In this document: piece after piece, positions 26,464 to 38,944 of the stretch
How the letters are laid out: every line of letters begins with the position of its first letter
Numbering within the stretch: position 1 is the stretch's first letter
DNA from: Euonymus europaeus
Taxonomy: Eukaryota > Streptophyta > Magnoliopsida > Celastrales > Celastraceae
NCBI GenBank assembly: GCA_963580455.1
Contig: OY756966.1
Location: forward strand, 13,643,001 to 13,707,000
Length of the DNA stretch: 64,000 nucleotides
Direction: 5' to 3'
The notes under the pieces: generated by a model
What the model was told of the DNA's origin: nothing
Databases searched by the model: none
The model's input: only the letters and a program-made list of their open reading frames with translations
Translations under genes and position numbers: made by a program

Positions 26464-28840
26464 ACATAGAAGAACAACAAAAAGTCTATCCCGAGCAATT
26501 TTGATTGTCCGAAGTTGCTCAACTCTCTCAATGGAGGAGCTTTTAACGGTTTTGTCTTTTTGTCATAGAAAGTTGGTGTTTTGGCATCGAAATAATGTAC
26601 GAAGCTTATACTCGTAAAAGTTGACATAGAAGAACAATAAAAAGTCTATCCCGAGCAACTTTGATAGTCCGAAGTTGCTCAACTCTCTCTATGGAGGAGC
26701 TCTTAACGGTTTTGTCCATTTGTCATAAAAAGTTGGTGTTTTGGCGTCGAAATAATCTATGAAGCTTATACTCGTAAAATTTCACATATGAGAACAATCA
26801 AAATTATACACCGAGCAACTTGGATGGTTCGAAGTTGCTTAACTCTCTCTATGGAGGAGCTTTTAACGGTTTTGTCCATTTGTCATAGAAAGTTGGTGTT
26901 TTGGCATCGAAATAATGTAGGAAGCTTATACTCGTAAAATTTGACATAGAAGAACAATAAAAAGTCTATCCCGAGCAACTTTGATAGTCCGAAGTTGCTC
27001 AACTCTCTATGTGGAGGAGCTTTTAACGGTTTTGTCCATTTGTCATAGAAAGTTGGTGTTTTGGCATCGAAATAATGTAGGAAGCTTATACTTGTAAAAT
27101 TTCACATAGAAGAACAATAAAAAGTCTAGGCCGAGCAACTTTGAAAGTTCAAAGTTGCTCAACTCTCTCTACCGAGGAGCTTTTAACGGTTTTGTCCATT
27201 TGTCATAGAAATTTGGTGTTTTGGCATCGAAATATTGTACGAAACTTATACTCGTAAAAATTGACATAGAAGAACAATAAAAAGTCTATCCCAAGCAACT
27301 TTCACAGTCCGAAGTTGCTCAACTCTCTCTATGGAGGAGCTTTTAACGGTTTTGTCCATTTGTCAAAGAAAGTTGGTGTTTTGTCATCGAAATAATCTAG
27401 GAAGCTTATACTCATAAAATTTGACATATAAGAACAACAGAAAAGTCTATCCCGAGAAACTTTGATAGTCCGAAGTTGCTCAACTCTCTCTATTGACGAG
27501 CTTTTAACGGTTTTGTCCATTTGTCATAGAAAGTTGGTGTTTTGGCATTGAAACATTGTAGGAAGCTTATGCTCGTAAAAGTTGACATAGAAGAACAATA
27601 AAAAGTCTATCCCGAGCAATTTTGATAGTCCGAAGTTGCTCAACTCTCTCAATGGAGGAGCTTTTAACGGTTTTGTCTTTTTGTCATAGAAAGTTGGTGT
27701 TTTGGCATCGAAATAATGTACGAAGCTTATACTCGTAAAAGTTGACATAGAAGAACAATAAAAAGTCTATCCCGAGCAACTTTGACAGTCCGAAGTTGCT
27801 CAACTCTCTCTATGGAGGAGCTTTTAACTGTTTTATCCATTTGTCATGGAAAGTTGGTGTTTTGGCATCGAAACAATGTAGGAAGCTTATACTCGTAAAA
27901 TTTGACATACAAGAACAATAAAAAGTCTATCCCGAGCAACTTTCACAGTCCGAAGTTGCTCAACTCTCTCTATGGAGGAGCTTTTAACTGTTTTATCCAT
28001 TTGTCATGGAAAGTTGGTGTTTTGGCATCGAAACAATGTAGGAAGCTTATACTCGTAAAATTTGACATAGAAGAACAATAAAAAGTCTATCCCGAGCAAC
28101 TTTCACAGTCCGAAGTTGCTCAACTCTCTCTATGGAGGAGCTTTTAACGGTTTTGTCCATTTGTCAGAGAAAGTTGGTGTTTTGGCATCGAAATAATGTA
28201 GGAAGCTTATACTCGTAAAATTTGACATAGAAGAACAACAAAAAGTCTATCCCGAGCAATTCTGATTGTCCGAAGTTGCTCAACTCTCTCAATGGAGGAG
28301 CTTTTAACGGTTTTGTCTTTTTGTCATAGAAAGTTGGTGTTTTGGCATCGAAATAATGTACGAAGCTTATACTCGTAAAAGTTGACATAGAAGAACAATA
28401 AAAAGTCTATCCCGAGCAACTTTGATAGTCCGAAGTTGCTCAACTCTCTCTATGGAGGAGCTCTTAACGGTTTTGTCCATTTGTCATAAAAAGTTGGTGT
28501 TTTGGCGTCGAAATAATCTATGAAGCTTATACTCGTAAAATTTCACATATGAGAACAATCAAAATTATACACCGAGCAACTTGGATGGTTCGAAGTTGCT
28601 TAACTCTCTCTATGGAGGAGCTTTTAACGGTTTTGTCCATTTGTCATAGAAAGTTGGTGTTTTGGCATCGAAATAATGTAGGAAGCTTATACACGTAAAA
28701 TTTGACATAGAAGAACAATAAAAAGTCTATCCCGAGCAACTTTGATGGTCCGAAGTTGCTCAACTCTCTCTATGGAGGAGCTTTTAACGGTTTTGTCCAT
28801 TTGTCATAGAAAGTTGGTGTTTTGGCATCGAAATAATATA
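26464..28840 (+). repeat. About 2.4-kb block X, copy 1 of 3
   Basis: The block recurs at offsets 4,801 and 7,682 bp. Private marks shared by all three copies are CTCTATGTGGAGG (27,006, 31,806, 34,687), GACATACAAGAAC (27,904, 32,705, 35,586), CAATTCTGATTGTCC (28,258, 33,059, 35,940) and CTTATACACG (28,687, 33,488, 36,369). Each contains an inserted A in AGAAAAGTC (near 27,440), which explains the odd-numbered offsets. Confidence 0.82.
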
Positions 28841-28842
28841 GG

Positions 28843-29002
28843 AAGCTTATACTTGTAAAATTTCACATAGAAGAACAATAAAAAGTCTAGGCCGAGCAAC
28901 TTTGAAAGTTCAAAGTTGCTCAACTCTCTCTACCGAGGAGCTTTTAACGGTTTTGTCCATTTGTCATAGAAAGTTGGTGTTTTGGCATCAAAATATTGTA
29001 CG
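28843..29002 (+). repeat. Type B monomer: palindrome-bearing variant
   Basis: This variant carries ACTTGTAAAATTTCACATAG at its start, GTCTAGGCCGAG before the dyad and CTACCGAGGAGC after it. The loop change turns the dyad into a near-perfect palindrome at 28,894-28,921. About 30 copies occur between 25 and 61.5 kb, usually followed by a type C monomer. Relatives with AAAGTTCAAAG but without the GGCC change appear earlier (near 3,896 and 5,248). Confidence 0.85.
28894..28921. other. 28-bp near-perfect palindrome in a type B monomer
   Basis: Arms GAGCAACTTTGAA and TTCAAAGTTGCTC are exact reverse complements of 13 bp, separated by only two bases (AG). It is an extended form of the 9-bp dyad found in the ordinary monomer. 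The window holds many further copies, for example near 31,934, 34,815, 36,575, 42,655 and 54,334. Some carry one mismatch (TTTAAAG at 39,310 and 41,230; TTCAATG at 60,107). Confidence 0.85.
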
Positions 29003-29642
29003 AAGCTTATACTCGTAAAAATTGACATAGAAGAACAATAAAAAGTCTATCACAAACAACTTTCACAGTCCGAAGTTGCTCAACTCTCTCTATGGAGGAG
29101 CTTTTAACGGTTTTGTCCATTTGTCATAGAAAGTTGGTGTTTTGGCATCGAAATAATGTAGGAAGCTTATACTCGTAAAATTTGACATAGAAGAACAATA
29201 AAAAGTCTATCCAGAGCAACTTTGATAGTCCGAAGTTGCTCAACTCTCTCTATGGAGGAGCTTTTAACGGTTTTGTCCATTTGTCATAGAAAGTTGGTGT
29301 TTTGGCATCGAAATAATGTAGGAAGCTTATACTCGTAAAATTTGACATAGAAGAACAATAAAAAGTCCATCCCGAGCAACTTTGATAGTCCGAAGTTGCT
29401 CAACTCTCTCTATGGAGGAGCTTTTATCGGTCTTGTCCATTTGTCATAGAAAGTTGGTGTTTTGGCATCGAAATAATGTGGGAAGCTTATACTTGTAAAA
29501 TTTCACATAGAAGAACAATAAAAAGTCTAGGCCGAGCAACTTTGAAAGTTCAAAGTAGCTCAACTCTCTCTACCGAGAAGCTTTTAACGGTTTTGTTCAT
29601 TTGTCATAGAAAGTTGGTGTTTTGGCATCGAAATAATGTAGG

Positions 29643-29802
29643 AAGCTTATACTCGTAAAAATTGACATAGAAGAATAATAAAAAGTCTATCCCAAGCAAC
29701 TTTCATAGTCCGAAGTTGCTCAACTCTCTCTATGGAGGAGCTTTTAACGGTTTTGTCCATTTGTCAATGAAAGTTGGTGTTTTGTCATCGAAATAATCTA
29801 GG
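29643..29802 (+). repeat. Type C monomer
   Basis: It is recognised by GTAAAAATTGACATAG, AGAATAATAAAAAG and CCCAAGCAACTTTC. The CCCAAG is a CpG-to-CpA change of the consensus CCCGAG. Type C is one of the few types common in both halves of the array. In the second half it regularly follows type B. Confidence 0.8.
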
Positions 29803-29962
29803 AAGCTTATACTCATAAAATTTGACATATAAGAACAATAGAAAGTCTATCCCGAGAAACTTTGATAGTCCGAAGTTGCTCAACTCTCTCTATTGAGGAG
29901 CTCTTAACGGTTTTGTCCATTTGTCATAGAAAGTTGGTGTTTTGGCATTGAAACATTGTAGG
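29803..29962 (+). repeat. Type D monomer
   Basis: Marked by ATTTGACATATAAGAAC, AATAGAAAGTC and CCGAGAAACTTTG, which breaks one base of the left dyad arm. It normally follows type C. A subset has CTCCTAAAA after the HindIII site and CCGAGATAC in the dyad (for example near 43,561, 46,440 and 53,640), which marks the later duplications. Confidence 0.75.
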
Positions 29963-30723
29963 AAGCTTATACTCGTAAAAGTTGACATAGAAGAACAATA
30001 AAAAGTCTATCCCGAGCAATTTTGATAGTCCGAAGTTGCTCAACTCTCTCAATGGAGGAGCTTTTTACGGTTTTGTCTATTTGTCATAGAAACTTGGTGT
30101 TTTGGCATCGAAATAATGTAGGAAGCTTATACTCGTAAAAGTTGACATAAAAGAACAATAAAAAGTCTATCCCGAGCAACTTTCACAGTCCGAAGTTGCT
30201 CAACTCTCTCTATGGAGGAGCTTTTAACGGTTTTGTCAATTTGTCAGTGAAAGTTGGTGTTTTTTCATCGAAATAATCTAGGAAGCTTATACTCCTAAAA
30301 TTTGACACATAAGAACAATAGAAAGTCTATCCCGAGAAACTTTGATAGTCCGAAGTTGCTCAACTCTCTCTATGGAGGAGCTTTTAACAGTTTTATCCAT
30401 TTGTCATGGAAAGTTGGTGTTTTGGCATCGAAACAATGTAGGAAGCTTATACTCATAAAATTTGACATAGAAGAACAAAAAAAGGTCTATCCCGAGCAAT
30501 TTTCACAGTCCGAAGTTGCTCAACTCTCTCTATGGAGGAGCTTTTAACTGTTTTATCCATTTGTCATGAAAAGTTGGTGTTTTGGCACCGAAACAATGTA
30601 GGAAGCTTATACTCGTAAAATTTGACATAGAAGAACAATAAAAAGTCTATCCCGAGCAACTTTCACAGTCCGAAGTTGGTCAACTCTCTCTATGGAGGAG
30701 CTTTTAACGGTTTTGTCCATTTG

Positions 30724-31683
30724 TCAGAGAAAGTTGGTGTTTTGGCATCGAAATAATGTAGGAAGCTTATACTCGTAAAATTTAAAATAGAAGAACAACA
30801 AAAAGTCTATCCCGAGCAATTTTGATTGTCCGAAGTTGCTCAACTCTCTCAATGGAGGAGCTTTTAACGGTTTTGTCTTTTTGTCATAGAAAGTTGGTGT
30901 TTTGGCATCGAAATAATGTACGAAGCTTATACTCATAAAAGTTGACATAGAAGAACAATAAAAAGTCTATCCCGAGCAACTTTGATAGTCCGAAGTTGCT
31001 CAACTCTCTCTATAGAGGAGCTCTTAACGGTTTTGTCCATTTGTCATAAAAAGTTGGTGTTTTGGCGTCGAAATAATCTATGAAGCTTATACTCGTAAAA
31101 TTTCACATATGAGAACAATCAAAATTAAACACCGAGCAACTTTGATGGTTCGAAGTTGCTTAACTCTCTCTATGGAGGAGCTTTTAACGGTTTTGTCCAT
31201 TTGTCATAGAAAGTTGGTGTTTTGGCATCGAAATAATGTAGGAAGCTTATACTCGTAAAATTTAAAATAGAAGAACAACAAAAAGTCTATCCCGAGCAAT
31301 TTTGATTGTCCGAAGTTGCTCAACTCTCTCAATGGAGGAGCTTTTAACGGTTTTGTCTTTTTGTCATAGAAAGTTGGTGTTTTGGCATCGAAATAATGTA
31401 CGAAGCTTATACTCGTAAAAGTTGACATAGAAGAACAATAAAAAGTCTATCCCGAGCAACTTTGATAGTCCGAAGTTGCTCAACTCTCTCTATGGAGGAG
31501 CTCTTAACGGTTTTGTCCATTTGTCATAAAAAGTTGGTGTTTTGGCGTCGAAATAATCTATGAAGCTTATACTCGTAAAATTTCACGTATGAGAACAATC
31601 AAAATTATACACCGAGCAACTTGGATGGTTCGAAGTTGCTTAACTCTCTCTATGGAGGAGCTTTTAACGGTTTTGTCCATTTG
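30724..31683 (+). repeat. Two 480-bp (3-monomer) F-x-H units in tandem
   Basis: The triplet F, CGAAGCTT monomer, H is repeated at 480 bp (30,724 and 31,204). A second such pair starts at 33,605 and 34,085. The copies differ in ACTCATAAAAG versus ACTCGTAAAAG and in AAATTAAACACC versus AAATTATACACC, showing local mosaic exchange. Confidence 0.75.
30763..30922 (+). repeat. Type F monomer
   Basis: Distinguished by AGAACAACAAAAAGTC, CAATTTTGATTGTCC, CTCTCTCAATGGAGG and GTCTTTTTGTCATAG. It is followed by a monomer starting CGAAGCTT and then by type H, giving a fixed F-x-H order in the second domain. This copy also has TTTAAAATAG in place of TTTGACATAG. That private mark is shared with 31,243, 33,644, 34,124, 38,445, 40,525 and 50,283, and helps trace duplications. 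Confidence 0.75.
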
Positions 31684-33640
31684 TCATAGAAAGTTGGTGT
31701 TTTGGCATCGAAATAATGTAGGAAGCTTATACTCGTAAAATTTGACATAGAAGAACAATAAAAAGTCTATCCCGAGCAACTTTGATAGTCCGAAGTTGCT
31801 CAACTCTCTATGTGGAGGAGCTTTTAACGGTTTTGTCCATTTGTCATAGAAAGTTGGTGTTTTGGCATCGAAATAATGTAGGAAGCTTATACTTGTAAAA
31901 TTTCACATAGAAGAACAATAAAAAGTCTAGGCCGAGCAACTTTGAAAGTTCAAAGTTGCTCAACTCTCTCTACCGAGGAGCTTTTAACGGTTTTGTCCAT
32001 TTGTCATAGAAATTTGGTGTTTTGGCATCAAAATATTGTACGAAACTTATACTCGTAAAAATTGACATAGAAGAACAATAAAAAGTCTATCCCAAGCAAC
32101 TTTCACAGTCCGAAGTTGCTCAACTCTCTCTATGGAGGAGCTTTTAACGGTTTTGTCCATTTGTCAAAGAAAGTTGGTGTTTTGTCATCGAAATAATCTA
32201 GGAAGCTTATACTCATAAAATTTGACATATAAGAACAACAGAAAAGTCTATCCCGAGAAACTTTGATAGTCCGAAGTTGCTCAACTCTCTCTATTGACGA
32301 GCTTTTAACGGTTTTGTCCATTTGTCATAGAAAGTTGGTGTTTTGGCATTGAAACATTGTAGGAAGCTTATGCTCGTAAAAGTTGACATAGAAGAACAAT
32401 AAAAAGTCTATCCCGAGCAATTTTGATAGTCCGAAGTTGCTCAACTCTCTCAATGGAGGAGCTTTTAACGGTTTTGTCTTTTTGTCATAGAAAGTTGGTG
32501 TTTTGGCATCGAAATAATGTACGAAGCTTATACTCGTAAAAGTTGACATAGAAGAACAATAAAAAGTCTATCCCGAGCAACTTTGACAGTCCGAAGTTGC
32601 TCAACTCTCTCTATGGAGGAGCTTTTAACTGTTTTATCCATTTGTCATGGAAAGTTGGTGTTTTGGCATCGAAACAATGTAGGAAGCTTATACTCGTAAA
32701 ATTTGACATACAAGAACAATAAAAAGTCTATCCCGAGCAACTTTCACAGTCCGAAGTTGCTCAACTCTCTCTATGGAGGAGCTTTTAACTGTTTTATCCA
32801 TTTGTCATGGAAAGTTGGTGTTTTGGCATCGAAACAATGTAGGAAGCTTATACTCGTAAAATTTGACATAGAAGAACAATAAAAAGTCTATCCCGAGCAA
32901 CTTTCACAGTCCGAAGTTGCTCAACTCTCTCTATGGAGGAGCTTTTAACGGTTTTGTCCATTTGTCAGAGAAAGTTGGTGTTTTGGCATCGAAATAATGT
33001 AGGAAGCTTATACTCGTAAAATTTGACATAGAAGAACAACAAAAAGTCTATCCCGAGCAATTCTGATTGTCCGAAGTTGCTCAACTCTCTCAATGGAGGA
33101 GCTTTTAACGGTTTTGTCTTTTTGTCATAGAAAGTTGGTGTTTTGGCATCGAAATAATGTACGAAGCTTATACTCGTAAAAGTTGACATAGAAGAACAAT
33201 AAAAAGTCTATCCCGAGCAACTTTGATAGTCCGAAGTTGCTCAACTCTCTCTATGGAGGAGCTCTTAACGGTTTTGTCCATTTGTCATAAAAAGTTGGTG
33301 TTTTGGCGTCGAAATAATCTATGAAGCTTATACTCGTAAAATTTCACATATGAGAACAATCAAAATTATACACCGAGCAACTTGGATGGTTCGAAGTTGC
33401 TTAACTCTCTCTATGGAGGAGCTTTTAACGGTTTTGTCCATTTGTCATAGAAAGTTGGTGTTTTGGCATCGAAATAATGTAGGAAGCTTATACACGTAAA
33501 ATTTGACATAGAAGAACAATAAAAAGTCTATCCCGAGCAACTTTGATGGTCCGAAGTTGCTCAACTCTCTCTATGGAGGAGCTTTTAACGGTTTTGTCCA
33601 TTTGTCATAGAAAGTTGGTGTTTTGGCATCGAAATAATGT
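31264..33640 (+). repeat. Block X, copy 2 of 3
   Basis: Carries the private marks listed for copy 1 plus TTTCACGTATGAG near 31,582 (copy 1 has CACATATG), which it shares with copy 3. After 33,640 it continues into AATTTAAAATAG monomers, not the B monomer that follows copies 1 and 3. Confidence 0.82.
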
Positions 33641-34564
33641 AGGAAGCTTATACTCGTAAAATTTAAAATAGAAGAACAACAAAAAGTCTATCCCGAGCAA
33701 TTTTGATTGTCCGAAGTTGCTCAACTCTCTCAATGGAGGAGCTTTTAACGGTTTTGTCTTTTTGTCATAGAAAGTTGGTGTTTTGGCATCGAAATAATGT
33801 ACGAAGCTTATACTCGTAAAAGTTGACATAGAAGAACAATAAAAAGTCTATCCCGAGCAACTTTGATAGTCCGAAGTTGCTCAACTCTCTCTATGGAGGA
33901 GCTCTTAACGGTTTTGTCCATTTGTCATAAAAAGTTGGTGTTTTGGCGTCGAAATAATCTATGAAGCTTATACTCGTAAAATTTCACGTATGAGAACAAT
34001 CAAAATTATACACCGAGCAACTTTGATGGTTCGAAGTTGCTTAACTCTCTCTATGGAGGAGCTTTTAACGGTTTTGTCCATTTGTCATAGAAAGTTGGTG
34101 TTTTGGCATCGAAATAATGTAGGAAGCTTATACTCGTAAAATTTAAAATAGAAGAACAACAAAAAGTCTATCCCGAGCAATTTTGATTGTCCGAAGTTGC
34201 TCAACTCTCTCAATGGAGGAGCTTTTAACGGTTTTGTCTTTTTGTCATAGAAAGTTGGTGTTTTGGCATCGAAATAATGTACGAAGCTTATACTCGTAAA
34301 AGTTGACATAGAAGAACAATAAAAAGTCTATCCCGAGCAACTTTGATAGTCCGAAGTTGCTCAACTCTCTCTATGGAGGAGCTCTTAACGGTTTTGTCCA
34401 TTTGTCATAAAAAGTTGGTGTTTTGGCGTCGAAATAATCTATGAAGCTTATACTCGTAAAATTTCACGTATGAGAACAATCAAAATTATACACCGAGCAA
34501 CTTGGATGGTTCGAAGTTGCTTAACTCTCTCTATGGAGGAGCTTTTAACGGTTTTGTCCATTTG
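33605..34564 (+). repeat. Second pair of 480-bp F-x-H units
   Basis: The two triplets differ by CTTTGATGGTTCG versus CTTGGATGGTTCG at the end of H. It lies between block X copies 2 and 3 and accounts for the 2,881-bp spacing between them. Confidence 0.75.
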
Positions 34565-36521
34565 TCATAGAAAGTTGGTGTTTTGGCATCGAAATAATGT
34601 AGGAAGCTTATACTCGTAAAATTTGACATAGAAGAACAATAAAAAGTCTATCCCGAGCAACTTTGATAGTCCGAAGTTGCTCAACTCTCTATGTGGAGGA
34701 GCTTTTAACGGTTTTGTCCATTTGTCATAGAAAGTTGGTGTTTTGGCATCGAAATAATGTAGGAAGCTTATACTTGTAAAATTTCACATAGAAGAACAAT
34801 AAAAAGTCTAGGCCGAGCAACTTTGAAAGTTCAAAGTTGCTCAACTCTCTCTACCGAGGAGCTTTTAACGGTTTTGTCCATTTGTCATAGAAATTTGGTG
34901 TTTTGGCATCAAAATATTGTACGAAACTTATACTCGTAAAAATTGACATAGAAGAACAATAAAAAGTCTATCCCAAGCAACTTTCACAGTCCGAAGTTGC
35001 TCAACTCTCTCTATGGAGGAGCTTTTAACGGTTTTGTCCATTTGTCAAAGAAAGTTGGTGTTTTGTCATCGAAATAATCTAGGAAGCTTATACTCATAAA
35101 ATTTGACATATAAGAACAACAGAAAAGTCTATCCCGAGAAACTTTGATAGTCCGAAGTTGCTCAACTCTCTCTATTGACGAGCTTTTAACGGTTTTGTCC
35201 ATTTGTCATAGAAAGTTGGTGTTTTGGCATTGAAACATTGTAGGAAGCTTATGCTCGTAAAAGTTGACATAGAAGAACAATAAAAAGTCTATCCCGAGCA
35301 ATTTTGATAGTCCGAAGTTGCTCAACTCTCTCAATGGAGGAGCTTTTAACGGTTTTGTCTTTTTGTCATAGAAAGTTGGTGTTTTGGCATCGAAATAATG
35401 TACGAAGCTTATACTCGTAAAAGTTGACATAGAAGAACAATAAAAAGTCTATCCCGAGCAACTTTGACAGTCCGAAGTTGCTCAACTCTCTCTATGGAGG
35501 AGCTTTTAACTGTTTTATCCATTTGTCATGGAAAGTTGGTGTTTTGGCATCGAAACAATGTAGGAAGCTTATACTCGTAAAATTTGACATACAAGAACAA
35601 TAAAAAGTCTATCCCGAGCAACTTTCACAGTCCGAAGTTGCTCAACTCTCTCTATGGAGGAGCTTTTAACTGTTTTATCCATTTGTCATGGAAAGTTGGT
35701 GTTTTGGCATCGAAACAATGTAGGAAGCTTATACTCGTAAAATTTGACATAGAAGAACAATAAAAAGTCTATCCCGAGCAACTTTCACAGTCCGAAGTTG
35801 CTCAACTCTCTCTATGGAGGAGCTTTTAACGGTTTTGTCCATTTGTCAGAGAAAGTTGGTGTTTTGGCATCGAAATAATGTAGGAAGCTTATACTCGTAA
35901 AATTTGACATAGAAGAACAACAAAAAGTCTATCCCGAGCAATTCTGATTGTCCGAAGTTGCTCAACTCTCTCAATGGAGGAGCTTTTAACGGTTTTGTCT
36001 TTTTGTCATAGAAAGTTGGTGTTTTGGCATCGAAATAATGTACGAAGCTTATACTCGTAAAAGTTGACATAGAAGAACAATAAAAAGTCTATCCCGAGCA
36101 ACTTTGATAGTCCGAAGTTGCTCAACTCTCTCTATGGAGGAGCTCTTAACGGTTTTGTCCATTTGTCATAAAAAGTTGGTGTTTTGGCGTCGAAATAATC
36201 TATGAAGCTTATACTCGTAAAATTTCACATATGAGAACAATCAAAATTATACACCGAGCAACTTGGATGGTTCGAAGTTGCTTAACTCTCTCTATGGAGG
36301 AGCTTTTAACGGTTTTGTCCATTTGTCATAGAAAGTTGGTGTTTTGGCATCGAAATAATGTAGGAAGCTTATACACGTAAAATTTGACATAGAAGAACAA
36401 TAAAAAGTCTATCCCGAGCAACTTTGATGGTCCGAAGTTGCTCAACTCTCTCTATGGAGGAGCTTTTAACGGTTTTGTCCATTTGTCATAGAAAGTTGGT
36501 GTTTTGGCATCGAAATAATGT
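34145..36521 (+). repeat. Block X, copy 3 of 3
   Basis: It is 2,881 bp after copy 2 and shares CACGTATG with it (34,463), so copies 2 and 3 are closest relatives. Downstream it continues like copy 1 into type B and block Y. Confidence 0.82.
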
Positions 36522-38944
36522 AGGAAGCTTATACTTGTAAAATTTCACATAGAAGAACAATAAAAAGTCTAGGCCGAGCAACTTTGAAAGTTCAAAGTTG
36601 CTCAACTCTCTCTACCGAGGAGCTTTTAACGGTTTTGTCCATTTGTCATAGAAAGTTGGTGTTTTGGCATCAAAATATTGTACGAAGCTTATACTCGTAA
36701 AAATTGACATAGAAGAACAATAAAAAGTCTATCACAAACAACTTTCACAGTCCGAAGTTGCTCAACTCTCTCTATGGAGGAGCTTTTAACGGTTTTGTCC
36801 ATTTGTCATAGAAAGTTGGTGTTTTGGCATCGAAATAATGTAGGAAGCTTATACTCGTAAAATTTGACATAGAAGAACAATAAAAAGTCTATCCAGAGCA
36901 ACTTTGATAGTCCGAAGTTGCTCAACTCTCTCTATGGAGGAGCTTTTAACGGTTTTGTCCATTTGTCATAGAAAGTTGGTGTTTTGGCATCGAAATAATG
37001 TAGGAAGCTTATACTCGTAAAATTTGACATAGAAGAACAATAAAAAGTCCATCCCGAGCAACTTTGATAGTCCGAAGTTGCTCAACTCTCTCTATGGAGG
37101 AGCTTTTATCGGTTTTGTCCATTTGTCATAGAAAGTTGGTGTTTTGGCATCGAAATAATGTGGGAAGCTTATACTTGTAAAATTTCACATAGAAGAACAA
37201 TAAAAAGTCTAGGCCGAGCAACTTTGAAAGTTCAAAGTAGCTCAACTCTCTCTACCGAGAAGCTTTTAACGGTTTTGTTCATTTGTCATAGAAAGTTGGT
37301 GTTTTGGCATCGAAATAATGTAGGAAGCTTATACTCGTAAAAATTGACATAGAAGAATAATAAAATGTCTATCCCAAGCAACTTTCATAGTCCGAAGTTG
37401 CTCAACTCTCTCTATGGAGGAGCTTTTAACGGTTTTGTCCATTTGTCAATGAAAGTTGGTGTTTTGTCATCGAAATAATCTAGGAAGCTTATACTCATAA
37501 AATTTGACATATAAGAACAATAGAAAGTCTATCCCGAGAAACTTTGATAGTCCGAAGTTGCTCAACTCTCTCTATTGAGGAGCTCTTAACGGTTTTGTCC
37601 ATTTGTCATAGAAAGTTGGTGTTTTGGCATTGAAACATTGTAGGAAGCTTATACTCGTAAAAGTTGACATAGAAGAACAATAAAAAGTCTATCCCGAGCA
37701 ATTTTGATAGTCCGAAGTTGCTCAACTCTCTCAATGGAGGAGCTTTTTACGGTTTTGTCTATTTGTCATAGAAACTTGGTGTTTTGGCATCGAAATAATG
37801 TAGGAAGCTTATACTCGTAAAAGTTGACATAAAAGAACAATAAAAAGTCTATCCCGAGCAACTTTCACAGTCCGAAGTTGCTCAACTCTCTCTATGGAGG
37901 AGCTTTTAACGGTTTTGTCAATTTGTCAGTGAAAGTTGGTGTTTTTTCATCGAAATAATCTAGGAAGCTTATACTCCTAAAATTTGACACATAAGAACAA
38001 TAGAAAGTCTATCCCGAGAAACTTTGATAGTCCGAAGTTGCTCAACTCTCTCTATGGAGGAGCTTTTAACAGTTTTATCCATTTGTCATGGAAAGTTGGT
38101 GTTTTGGCATCGAAACAATGTAGGAAGCTTATACTCATAAAATTTGACATAGAAGAACAAAAAAAAGTCTATCCCGAGCAATTTTCACAGTCCGAAGTTG
38201 CTCAACTCTCTCTATGGAGGAGCTTTTAACTGTTTTATCCATTTGTCATGAAAAGTTGGTGTTTTGGCACCGAAACAATGTAGGAAGCTTATACTCGTAA
38301 AATTTGACATAGAAGAACAATAAAAAGTCTATCCCGAGCAACTTTCACAGTCCGAAGTTGGTCAACTCTCTCTATGGAGGAGCTTTTAACGGTTTTGTCC
38401 ATTTGTCAGAGAAAGTTGGTGTTTTGGCATCGAAATAATGTAGGAAGCTTATACTCGTAAAATTTAAAATAGAAGAACAACAAAAAGTCTATCCCGAGCA
38501 ATTTTGATTGTCCGAAGTTGCTCAACTCTCTCAATGGAGGAGCTTTTAACGGTTTTGTCTTTTTGTCATAGAAAGTTGGTGTTTTGGCATCGAAATAATG
38601 TACGAAGCTTATACTCATAAAAGTTGACATAGAAGAACAATAAAAAGTCTATCCCGAGCAACTTTGATAGTCCGAAGTTGCTCAACTCTCTCTATAGAGG
38701 AGCTCTTAACGGTTTTGTCCATTTGTCATAAAAAGTTGGTGTTTTGGCGTCGAAATAATCTATGAAGCTTATACTCGTAAAATTTCACATATGAGAACAA
38801 TCAAAATTAAACACCGAGCAACTTTGATGGTTCGAAGTTGCTTAACTCTCTCTATGGAGGAGCTTTTAACGGTTTTGTCCATTTGTCATAGAAAGTTGGT
38901 GTTTTGGCATCGAAATAATGTAGGAAGCTTATACTCGTAAAATT
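36522..38944 (+). repeat. Block Y, copy 2 of 2
   Basis: Duplicate of 28,841-31,263. Its second part (from 37,161) was duplicated again 2,080 bp downstream. Confidence 0.8.

Larger units (their letters stand above)
28841..31263 (+). repeat. About 2.4-kb block Y, copy 1 of 2
   Basis: It matches 36,522-38,944 at offset 7,682. By eye I noted only a few substitutions over the block: ATATAGG for ATGTAGG near 28,838, GGTCTTGTCC near 29,430, AAAAAGTC versus AAAATGTC near 29,683, and AAAGGTC near 30,484. It holds private marks ATCACAAACAAC, GTCCATCCCGAG and GAAACTTGGTG. Confidence 0.8.
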
